This document shows positions 38,001 to 46,075 of a DNA stretch of 64,000 nt, one piece after another (position 1 is the stretch's first letter; the number at the start of each line of letters is the position of its first letter). The stretch comes from Mytilus galloprovincialis (lineage: Eukaryota > Mollusca > Bivalvia > Mytilida > Mytilidae): positions 46,999,305-47,063,304 of the forward strand of contig NC_134847.1 in assembly GCF_965363235.1 (NCBI RefSeq), written 5' to 3'. The notes under the pieces are model-generated. The model was not told where the DNA came from and did no database searches. It worked only from the letters and a program-made list of their open reading frames with translations. The translations under genes were made by a program, and so were the position numbers.

Positions 38001-40369
38001 GGGTAACCGTAAACAGGCATATTTTTTTTTGGCCTTATTCAACAAAGACTATGGATTTTCTATCCATTGAAACAATTAATTAACTTAAAGAGACTGTTCT
38101 TTGATTACATTTAATCGTATAATTGCATTTTCCCTCATTTTTAACATGTGCCTTTAGAACTGAAAATATGGTGTTGTGTACTTAAAATTCTTGCAGATTG
38201 ATAAAACATTTAATATTCCTTGACTTATTGTTTTAAAACCTACCAGTTGTATTCAATGCTCTCATAACATTTTCTGATGAAATCTTATTATCTTCTGGCA
38301 AAAAGTTAGCAAATTCCTGTATTAACTCTTCAAGGTGTTCAAATTTCAATCTTCTGTTATTTCCACTATGTCTGAAATAGATTATTTAAATAATTAAGAT
38401 GCATCTCATTATATATTATGCTGGTTCTATTTGTTCTTTACCTTAATCTGTTGTTTACCAAACATTGACCTTAACCAAAACAGAATGTAAAGAAAAACCA
38501 AATGAAATACATCCTTCCTTGCATATGCAACTCCAAGTACCGTATTCAGCCATGCATGCACCCCTTTTTGTCGTCCAATATTAGTGAAAAAAAAGTCTAT
38601 TAAAAACAAAATTTGAAAAAATAGTTGAAATTGTTGATAAAGAAAAACAAGTGTAGTTTATTGATTACCCATTCTAACAAAGTATCAATGAATATGCAAT
38701 TTCTTCAATCTTAAAAAAAGGTAAACATATTGTATCAACACATCTTTGTTGTTCAACGTTCTTAAGACTTCTGTCTTTAGATTTTTTGTCTTATAGGGTT
38801 GTAGTCTCATTGACTAATATCCAACATATTACATTCATAGAAACTACCTAGTGTTAGATCAAGACCTTTGGCATTGCTTATTCAAGGGGGAAAAAGTTCA
38901 TGAAAAAGAAATGTTCCTACTAATCTTTTTGTTAAATATCACTCTAACTGTCTAACATGAAAACTTACTCTAAATATTGTAAAAATTCATCAATGTAAAT
39001 ATATGAATCATTGCCATTTCGTCCATTTTCTTGTCCCTCTTCTGCTTTACTTAATGTTTTGGTTAGAAACATGTTGACTAATTTATCTCTGACTACTTTA
39101 TCGTCCTGCCTGATTGTGTATGTCAAACTTGTGCCATCTTTAGGATATCTTGTACGCTTGTCTCCAGTTAAAAACCTTGTTCGTAGTATAGAAATTTTCC
39201 ACCATGGATCTATGAAGTGAAATGGAGCTGCAACTTTGTTGCTAATGTTAGGCCTCTCAAGATCTTTCAAAATTCCTGAAAGAATAAAGATATTAAGCAT
39301 TTTATTAACATCATATTTACCAAAGGACAAACGTGTATTGAAATTTAATCTGGTAACAGATTATATACTAAAATAAATTGTTATGATGCACTTACATGTT
39401 GTTTCAAGTAATCATGGAAGTTTCTGCACAAAGAGCAAAACCACCCTAATTTAACTACAGTGAGAGCCTGTGTCGCTCTCCTGTATCTACTGTTGTTTTT
39501 GGAAATCATGTAAAACGAGGTTAATATCATAATTATTAGTATTAAATACAATAGATTATTAGATACTGTTAAAATAAATAAGATAATAACCAAACTGAAA
39601 AATGTCCTTAACATTACAAATTCAGGGGCAGCAACATACAAATGGGTAGGGTTGTCTGATTCCTCTGAAAATTTCAGGGCAGATGTTTCTAAACCTGAAT
39701 CCTGATGAACATTTTTACCCAGGTCAGATTTATTCTAATTGCTTTAGTTACAGAAATACATGCATAAGCCAAAAAATTGCTTTGCTGAACGTAGCCTTCG
39801 GGCCAGGTGACCTAAAAAGTAATCCATGTTCTTCTTAGAAACTTCTCAAGCCACAAGGTTATTGACAAAACAAGGTTTTTCTTTTGAAATATCAAGCATG
39901 CTGAAAAATCTTTAATATAAAAATTCTATTTAGAATTTACCCTATTGTTTTATATATATTTTTAAAACATTTACAAAACATGTACCCTTCCTGAAGATAT
40001 AAAAATTATCAGTGTGATAAGAACTTAGAGGGTACAGTGTGATAAGAACTTAGAGGGTACAGTGTGACAAGAAGGTATTATAAAACAATACAAATTGTCT
40101 TTGTGAGAACACTATTTATGAAATGACATGTGACTGAAATGAAACTGAAAAATCACCATACCCTGACAACTTTTCATCTTTCTTCCTTCATAGAGTTGTT
40201 TCCCTTGTCCAATGCCATTCATCTCCTGATAATTTAAGAACTGCATTTCCTCTTCCTCCCCTTCAAAGTCGTCATCATCTTCGTGTTCTGGTAATTCGTC
40301 ATCTTTCATGAAATATCCACAAATCATGTGACAGAAATGGTCGGTATTTCTCTCCTTTCTGTTGTACAT
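22338..40369 (-). CDS. HELB: DNA helicase B (HELB), 13 coding exons
   Basis: Superfamily 1B (RecD/Dda-like) ATP-dependent 5'-3' DNA helicase; in mammals it binds RPA and acts in replication-stress response and end-resection control. Exons from the 5' end, by GT/AG and frame: 40369-40162, 39275-38969, 38371-38244, 33799-33630, 33191-32806, 32288-32148, 31506-30737, 29759-29687, 29335-29090, 28144-28006, 26484-26326, 25366-25169, 23057-22338. Phases agree at every junction and the sum is 3645 nt (about 1214 residues; human about 1087). Landmarks: acidic N-terminus, DPWWKISIL, Walker A GKGGCGKT (~430), TAPTGKAA, VVDECSM (motif II), LGDVRQLPSIEPGNLL (motif III), NHRAES, RLCNGEIYFI, WARTIHTFQGSE and HVYTAVTRG (motif VI). 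The C-terminus is disordered and Ser-rich. Start chosen at the ATG just inside the first recognised exon; an upstream exon or a later Met (40330 region) is possible. Confidence 0.95.
23462..24237. mobile_element. ~776-bp MITE in the last HELB intron (TAAGGCAGATTTT ends)
   Basis: The left end TAAGGCAGATTTTTA and right end TAAAATCTGCCTTA are inverted repeats. Inside, GTTGCTAACGT / GTTGCTCA / TCCGTC phrases recur in both orientations (about 23512, 23720, 23920, 24130, 24180), as if the arms were built from a diverged subterminal repeat. It is non-coding and lies wholly within the intron 23058-25168. The target site is probably TA, but flanking bases are ambiguous. Confidence 0.75.
24238..25168. 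other. HELB intron remainder with repeated 'gagaggta..gttata' phrases
   Basis: Short phrases such as aggagaggtattatgtact (24266), tggagaggtattgttatatt (24878) and actggtaacaagtgta (24389 and 25047) recur. This suggests an old repeat-derived intron. No coding sequence is supported; the 61-codon open frame at 24531 is not recognisable. Confidence 0.45.
25855..26082. mobile_element. Palindromic ~200-bp MITE (ACTGTGGATTCATTTATTTT family), copy 1
   Basis: Left part tgtggattcattaatattcc and right part aaataaatgaatccacagta are complementary ends; the middle is partly palindromic (gtggattt..catg / aaatttcgtgg). Located in the HELB intron 25367-26325. Related copies: 45835-46003, 54748-54925 and 59055-59255. 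Confidence 0.75.
26903..27002. mobile_element. Near-perfect 100-bp palindrome in a HELB intron
   Basis: The left arm agattatcgttgatcatctc (then aacgagattgattttctcg) pairs with the right arm cgagaaaggcaatcgagttg (then agatgatcaatgataatct) around a short GC-rich loop (agccgggacggcgaa). It may be a small fold-back transposon or the core of one. Tandem duplication of about 100 bp follows at 27525-27690 (ccagattccctttttccac). Confidence 0.7.
27696..27954. mobile_element. TTAA-type MITE in HELB intron (TTAACCCTTTCC ends)
   Basis: The left end ttaaaccctttcctcc and right end ggaaagggttaac form inverted repeats of about 13 bp, with TTAA at both edges (one extra A on the left). Non-coding, about 260 bp. 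Consistent with a short TTAA-inserting element. Confidence 0.6.
28778..28935 (+). repeat. 5'-internal fragment of the 19671-21180 element
   Basis: Matches about 19800-19980 of the inner element: gaatgaatgtggtct(c/t)atgaa, a poly-T run, tttgagcaa(ttc)actatgct, attaatcc(t/c)ctcaaa and gaaatctgaaatgag, then a C-rich tract. It lies in the HELB intron 28145-29089. Confidence 0.75.
29850..30005 (+). repeat. Dispersed 'ATGTGGTATGA-TGCCAAT' repeat, copy in HELB intron
   Basis: Contains gaagatgtggtatgagtgcc, acaactctccatc, gtaaaagtaagccattt, gtcttcaacatggagccttg and ctataaagggcc, the hallmark order of the family. It is antisense relative to HELB. Confidence 0.8.
30737..31506 (-). other. HELB: HELB exon with motifs Ia, II and III plus acidic insert
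   Basis: The 770-bp exon begins with about 95 residues rich in Glu/Asp/Lys, including two similar steps (SEMFSSPAD and DSEILCSPED), before the helicase motif TAPTGKAA. Then come VDECSMVAV (Walker B/motif II), LGDVRQLPSIEPGNLL (motif III) and ELKTNHRAES (motif IV). Catalytic Asp-Glu is intact. Human HELB also has a variable stretch between Walker A and TAPTGKAA, but the mussel-like one is longer and more acidic. Confidence 0.9.
31660..31840. repeat. Dispersed G-rich repeat related to 49140-49205
   Basis: Has gggggattgggttccaaccc, cagaactcccctggatc and aatgcattgatcgtcc. The complement shares ggatccaggggag and ccgatcaatg-type phrases with 49140-49205 on the plus strand. Short interspersed repeat, non-coding, in a HELB intron. 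Confidence 0.5.
32148..32288 (-). other. HELB: HELB exon carrying the Walker A motif
   Basis: A 141-bp exon encoding EQLEAAKMLLKYPIVVISGK followed by GGCGKTTVVTKVM. The P-loop Lys and Thr needed for ATP binding are intact. The acceptor is ttttcag and the donor GTAAGT. Confidence 0.93.
34873..35586. mobile_element. GTTCGCGCCCA element, copy 1 (nested)
   Basis: Begins tccgggtccgttcgcgccca and ends with complementary gggcgcgaacagacctgata. Both arms are strings of degenerate TTCGC(A/G)CCC / GGG(T/C)GCGAA units. The core holds repeats of gttgaataaatcttaatcat and gttttggttagtgtattgc. Flanking acatagtctaaa / ccacagtctgaa look like a mutated ~12-bp target duplication. The second copy is at 44497-45248. 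Confidence 0.85.
35709..36540. mobile_element. GGCACCTGGTTA element (nested, itself interrupted)
   Basis: The left end CGGCACCTGGTTAAATTGGC is complementary to the right end gccaattttaataaccagg followed by tgccg. A second 'cacctggttaaatcg' unit follows on the left and a 'caaataggtgccgatttg' unit on the right, so the arms carry two diverged subrepeats. About 830 bp including the 173-bp palindrome at 35951-36123. Confidence 0.7.
35951..36123. mobile_element. 173-bp palindromic MITE (AGTCCAAATAATTAT ends)
   Basis: The left arm agtccaaataattattacgt, then ctggcaaggc, pairs with the right arm gccagacgtcataattattt, then ggact. Inner segments ttctgggacaccttccta and taggaaggcgtcccagaa pair too, leaving a short loop around cctacgaacgtcgtagg, itself palindromic. 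The third level of the nest. Confidence 0.85.
37605..38243. other. HELB intron remainder
   Basis: Non-coding, with phrases such as gggtcgggtcgggtaaccg (37990-38015) that resemble an interspersed repeat. No gene or clear element boundary is seen. Confidence 0.4.
39455..39815 (+). mobile_element. Uninterrupted relative of the 19539-21580 outer element
   Basis: Reads gagagcctgtgtcgctctcc ... gataataaccaaactgaaaa ... caggggcagcaac ... ttcgggccaggtgacctaaa. It is collinear with the two halves of the outer element and so provides the empty site for its nested insertion. It is shorter on its right side than the 19.5 kb copy. In the HELB intron 39276-40161. Confidence 0.8.
40010..40072. repeat. 25-bp tandem repeat (about 2.5 copies)
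   Basis: Two exact 25-bp units of cagtgtgataagaacttaga + gggta and a partial third, in a HELB intron near the exon at 40162. Confidence 0.85.
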
Positions 40370-43300
40370 ATCTACAGAAAAGAATAGTTTCTTGAAATAC
40401 ATTTATATAAAGGAACTAAAAACATTTCTTCTTGTAATAAATCAGAGTTTTTGAAATCTTTCTTTTCCTTGTTGTCCTTGCAAGAAAACTGCTGGTCCAT
40501 ACTATTGCAAAATACCAAATTTGTGGTGGTCCTCTGACCTTTGGAAATTTTAGAGGCTAAAACCCTCAGTCCACCACTTTTCAAGAACTCTGATCATAAA
40601 CATATACATATTCTTCTATATACTGCATAAATGTCCTGATTCAGTTCAAACCAAAAAGAAACAAAATAGATATATATATTCAAAATCAAAAATTTAAATT
40701 TAACAAAATCAAAAATTAAATGAGATCATTTATATTAAAACTTCTAAATTACCCATGCTATTATTCATGATTATAAATAGACCACAAGGTCTTTTTACTG
40801 TTGTGTCAAATATTCATTGACTGAAAACATAGCCTATAATATTGATATGCAATTAACATATTTTTTTACTCTTACATTTGTATTTTATACCATTAAGCAT
40901 GGTAAAACAAACATGATTAAACAAACATGATTAAACAAACTGTTATAATAATCAGGATGTAATGTAATCCTCTGTCAGGTGTGAAAGGTAAACATCCTCC
41001 CTAATTGTAATAGAGGAAGTTTTTTTAATGAAATTGTTCATATATATATTTTCTCTGTATATATGTAATTTATAGTTAATTAGCAATAAAGTTAGTTCAT
41101 TTATTCAGATTATCTCATATTGTTTTGGAAATGTACCGTAATATAAATTTACAATTTTTGCATTTTGGACTTTGTTTTTAATATTTTATCTTAAATTTTG
41201 GGTTTCTTTTTACATTTCTCATCAATATCTTTTAATCGACATATATTTATAATTGATGTGTAAATATTTCTATGAATTCTTTGATGTGAAGTTTTCTAGA
41301 TTTGAGCTCTGAGATATTTTCCCTGCAAAATAATATGGTCAGAGACGGGCTGAAGAATGACATACAATGTACATTACCCCCAACCTAGCCTGGTCATAGA
41401 GACTCAACAATTATGAAATATTTGACTGCTTAATCAGACTTAGACCTTCATAAAAAAATATTAAGGACTTTTTCCATCTTTTATCTCACTACGGTATATT
41501 CAAAATAAAATCTAGTGGGTTACCAAACATTAATTTCAAACAAAACATAACATAATGAATATATTTTACTTAATCTACAAGGAAAATTACATCTTAAAAT
41601 TAATGATAGAGACAAATATCTTAATCCATAATCTCAGACAGTAAACAAAAATCTAAGCATGGCATGCTTGCAAAAAGAGTAAAAAATGTCACAAAGAACT
41701 CTAACTTCCAATTCTTAAAAATTACAATGAAATCTAAATCATAAGAATATTTTGAATATCTTGAACTTATAAATTAAAAAAAAATAAGAATTTTTCTAAG
41801 GGAGACAATTATCATAAAAATATTGCAAATGAAAAAGATGACAATTTTCACTGGTGAGAGGTGGTACACTCGAAAATAAACAAAGTAAAAAATAAAACAC
41901 GTCACGATGACCTATTTTACAAGACATGTATTTCAGTTAGAAATTTTCATATATCATTTAAGAACACAAAATGGAAAACGGAAGACATATTTTCATCTTT
42001 CTTTTGTATTTTTTTTAGGTATCCTTAATTTCCTGGCCTGTATGTTCCTGGTTTTAAAATTTTGTAAACTCATACAGCAATCACTTATAAAAAGAAGTGG
42101 ACACTTTTTTTGCTAATGATTTAAATGGGGAATGTGTCCTGCCTGCATATAATGGTATAAAGGGACATAACTCAAGTAAAAGTGACACTACCAAAATTTG
42201 TACATGATCCAAGTTTGTGGTAATTTACATTGTGTATAATTTTAATAACATTTGGTTGCTGCAACTTAAGTTAGAGAGTAATGAATGGAAATGATTTTTT
42301 TTTCCATTTGTGAAGAAGCATAACTCTAGAACATTTAATGTGATGTGACCAAAATTTAAACTTGATCTGTATCTTGTCTTGTGGTAATAACTTTTAGATA
42401 TTTTATGATCAATTGTATTCAATCATTATCTATGGTAACAATCAAGGGTTTTCAATATTTTTTAGTTGATTGAGAAAATATTAGACAATCAATTATGTTC
42501 AATCATATCTATTGTAAGATCTACATTATATGCTAACAAATATTTTTTGAAGTTTATAATGAGCTGGTTAAGTTGAATGCGGGGGTTATCAATTGAATTA
42601 TAGAGAAGGGTCGTAATAAAAGTTTTTAGGGCGAACAACGGTAAAAATTCTTGCCAAATGACAAGAACATTAAATTTTGGTGCATGACTATAAATTGTAC
42701 CGATGATTTTGACGTATCACATGTTAATGTTAAATTATTTCCAATTTGAAGTTTTCAGTTGCTGAAAATGCACAGTCAGCGCCTGAAGGTAATTGGCAAT
42801 ATGACCTTCATAGAGAACTTTTACCACAATAACTACTTCTGGTGGCAAAAAGACTTTACATGCACATGGTGGGGATTTTACCAGGTGCAGGTGCGGAACA
42901 GAGTTCGCGAAAATGCTCGGTCCTGTCGGTCCTATCTGTCGGACCAGTATTTTGAAGGTTAGTGCCGGTCCCAATGACTGATTTAAAAATGGTTGTTGCT
43001 GTGAGTGCCTACGTGTTTACATCAGTCATCCGATTTACCTGCTGCTAATTTCCAGTACTGGTTTCCTATTATAAACAAACTGAAACCAAAGTGCTGATCT
43101 ACACGTGGCCTGCTAAATTTGTTCATGTAGCCATGCCAGGCAATCAAACAGAGATTGAACCCTTCGATGGAGATAATAAATACTGAGAAAGTGATTCAGA
43201 TGATGAAATGGATAGTGAAGATGACTTAAAATAAGAACAATCAGAAGAACATTACTGGTCCTTGGCTTTATTGTTAATTTGTCAGTGGCTGTGAAAAATA

Positions 43301-43900
43301 AAACTAATAATAATAAAACTATTTTTCGTGAAATATGTTATTATTTTTATTTCAGGATAAAATTGAGAGCTTTTTTAGGACTGGCTTAAATTTTGAAGGA
43401 CTGACAAATAATCTTGCTTTGTCAGTCATGATCGACGGGTCAAAAAACATTTTTGCGAACTCTGACGGAAGCTACTTAATAATTCCAGTGGTGGATTTAG
43501 AACTTTTTGTAAGGGGGCCCTCTGAATGACCGAAGGGGGGCACACTCCAGTAATGCATCAGTGATTCCCTAAACAACCAAATTTATCCTACAAAAAAGGG
43601 CGGGGGACTGGATCCGCCTTTGATTTCATTGTATATGGGTAGTGCTTCAGAGTAAATTTTCTAAAGGTGGTTAGAATTTAAACACTGAGCATCTTCTCTA
43701 CACATGATTCATGAAAAATTATATGGTTCCTCTACTTTAGTCATTAAAATATTTATCGTCCACATACTGGCTAAACTAATGTTACTGTAAAGGCAAGATG
43801 ATAATTCTCAAATGGTTACTGCTTTTCTCAATGTCGAAGTACTATGAGAAGTGTCATTTTCTCCATAATTTTTGCTCTGACAGACTTTGTCAGTCGGGTT
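40370..43900. other. Upstream region of HELB, no coding gene supported
   Basis: Divergent spacer between HELB and CFAP298. An open frame on the minus strand at about 40430-40580 could be an unrecognised 5' HELB exon, but neither similarity nor clear splice sites support it. A repeat block related to 11110-11415 lies at 42110-42430. At 42740-43530 there are short open frames on both strands (for example containing GFEGLTNNLALSVMI-like sequence) that I do not recognise; they may be transposon debris. A G-rich interspersed fragment lies at 43490-43625. Confidence 0.5.
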
Positions 43901-43909
43901 TCTTACTTT

Positions 43910-44180
43910 CAATTTTCACCGGAAGTTTACAACTGCTGCACTGTTTTTGAATATTAATTAAAAAAATGTATATGAAATAATTCAAAACTAAAAAAATAAA
44001 ACTGCTCTGAAATATTGAAGTTATTTATTTGAATAAAAATTAAGTAAATTCGTTACATTATGATCCATAGAAACGGAAGAACCGTAAGTGCGATCCTGTA
44101 ATGTTTACATCTGGCAACGTGCTTGTTTGGATCTGTTTTTGTCCAGAAAATTCTATGCAGTTTTGACAATCGTTTGGTAA
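43910..44180 (+). promoter_or_regulatory. Candidate CFAP298 promoter and first noncoding exon
   Basis: A relatively CG-rich patch holds a consensus ETS site (ACCGGAAGT, 43918-43926), a second GGAA site (aacggaaga, about 44072) and GGCAAC (44113-44118), an RFX-type half-site. It ends in a good splice donor (cgtttg|GTAAGT, exon end 44176). A matching acceptor could be tttattatag at about 46030, giving a 5' UTR exon just before the CFAP298 start codon. No TATA box is evident. All of this is inference from motifs. Confidence 0.4.
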
Positions 44181-44496
44181 GTTTGAATACATTTTATTGA
44201 TAAAGATCGAAATGAACCACTCATATAAGTCACCATAATTAAAAAGTGCCTATGAAACACCAATTATTTATATGATTATCATTTTTTTGGTCATTGTGTT
44301 TTACTTTAATGTAAAATGAAAACAAAAAACAACAGCATTATTCATCCTTTACATTTTAATATTTGATTATATTCGTCTCTTGCAGGCATGTGTTTTTTGT
44401 GCTATTAGATTTAAGAATATACCTTATGGCTGTTTAAAAATCTGTGCCGATTATATGGTTGAACTGGAGAATATTAGCTGTGGAACCGTAGCTCTA

Positions 44497-45248
44497 GAAT
44501 CCGGGTCCATTCGCGCCCATTCACGTTCGCACCCACTCATGTTCGCCCCCTTTCACTTTCACACTCTACATGTTCGCGCCCAATTTTAATTGGTTTTGTG
44601 TTTAATAACTTTGTATTCAAGTTTTGGCAAGTGTACGTATTCTTATAAGTATAATTGTTTCCATTGTCTCAAAATAAAGTGCGACAGCATTTTTTTTTTC
44701 GTTGAATAAATCTAAGGATCATGTTTCGGAAAGTGTATTGTTAAAAAAAAAAAAAAAGTCCTTTCTAAAAAAAAGTCATGAGTGGGATTCTGTCAAAGTT
44801 TTATTTTGTGTTTAATAACTCTCAATCATGTTTTAGTTAGTGTATTGCTATAAATTTGTTTCACTGACTTGTTTCAAAATAAATTGAGATTCTGTTTTTT
44901 TTTGTGTGTTGAATAAATTTTATTATGTTTTGGTTTTGGTTATGATTTGTGTATTGCTATATTTTATTGTTTCATTGTTTCAGATCAAAGGGACCAAGCT
45001 GTTAAAAACAATTAATTTTTGTGTTTTTCATTTAAAATCTTCCATGTTTTACTCATACCAAGCTATAAATACATTCAGTATTTACACCAAAGCAATTTAA
45101 AACAACAATCATGATTTTCGAATTATTCAACTGGAATTTGAATTAAAATTGGGCGCGAACGTGTAGAGAGCGAACGGACCTTGGGTGCGAAAGTGCGAGG
45201 TGCAAACGTGTAGGGTGCGAAAGTGTATTGGGCGCGAACGGACCTGAT
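44497..45248. mobile_element. GTTCGCGCCCA element, copy 2, with a perfect 12-bp target duplication
   Basis: A 752-bp element whose ends (gaatccgggtccattcgcgc and complementary gggcgcgaacggacctgat) match copy 1. It is flanked by identical 12-bp repeats ACCGTAGCTCTA at 44485-44496 and 45249-45260. Arms are made of degenerate TTCGCRCCC units; the core has repeated gaataaattttattatgttt-type phrases. Non-coding. It lies in the presumed first intron of CFAP298. Confidence 0.92.
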
Positions 45249-45599
45249 ACCGTAGCTCTAAGGTCCTTATGTTATTTTTTGACTATTTGCGGACTACAAA
45301 TAGTCTTAAAATAATGCTGTTCTTGAACTTTTGACATAATAAAACATTCACTTTTCCATTGTGGTGTCATAATATATGAGGAGGGTTTAATAGGAGCTAG
45401 GGTCCTGATCCCGAAATCCCGGGCTTAAAAACACAAAATCCTGATGTCCCTAATTTAAATAAATCTCCATCCAGAAATTAAAAAAAAAGAATTCCCAGAT
45501 CCCAGATCCCCTCATATATTTTCTATTGTGATGTCAAAATTTCACAGAAACCTTTGTGATGTCTGGTAATGGCGGACAAATAGCTTTAAGGTATTAAAA

Positions 45600-45800
45600 A
45601 AGAAGATGTGGAATGAATGCCAATGATACAACTCTTTACAAGAGACCAAATGACACAGAAAATGACAGCCCTAGGTCATTGTATGGCCTTCAAAAATGAG
45701 CAGAGCCCATTCCGCACAGTTAGCTTTAAAAGGCCTAGAAATAACAAATGTTAAACAATTCAACCCAGAAAACTAAGAGCCTAATTTATGTACAAAATAG
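45600..45800 (+). repeat. Dispersed 'ATGTGGTATGA-TGCCAAT' repeat, long variant
   Basis: Contains agaagatgtggaatgaatgc, acaactctttacaagagacc, aaatgacacagaaaatgac, ggtcattgtatggccttcaa, agcagagcccattccgc and ctaatttatgtac. This longer subtype also appears in part at 2010-2110 and 4638-4715. A short degenerate copy is at 46668-46735. Confidence 0.75.
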
Positions 45801-45834
45801 TTGATAATAATTGATAAGTTAACTATTACTGTGG

Positions 45835-46003
45835 CTTCATTAATATTTGTGGAATACCAATTTTTGTGGATTTCGTTGTTACAGATGATACACAAAGATG
45901 AAATAAAGTCTTTTGCAAACCCATGAGATCAAATATCCATGAAAATGCAAGTTTTTCTCAATCCACTAAAATTGGTACCCATGAAAATAAATGAATCCAC
46001 ATT
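45835..46003. mobile_element. Palindromic ACTGTGGATTCAT MITE, copy 2
   Basis: Ends tactgtggcttcattaatat and aaataaatgaatccacatta are complementary. It lies just upstream of the CFAP298 start codon. Same family as 25855-26082. Confidence 0.75.
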
Positions 46004-46075
46004 ATCTTTGAAAAAATTCATTTATTATAGAATATACATCCATATACATCCTTGACTGAAGAAACAACATAGAGA

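Noticed and set aside
40372..40584. 70-codon minus-strand frame as a HELB 5' exon
   Set aside because: It reads across the likely acceptor of the first recognised exon and has no similarity to HELB N-termini. Left as a possibility only.
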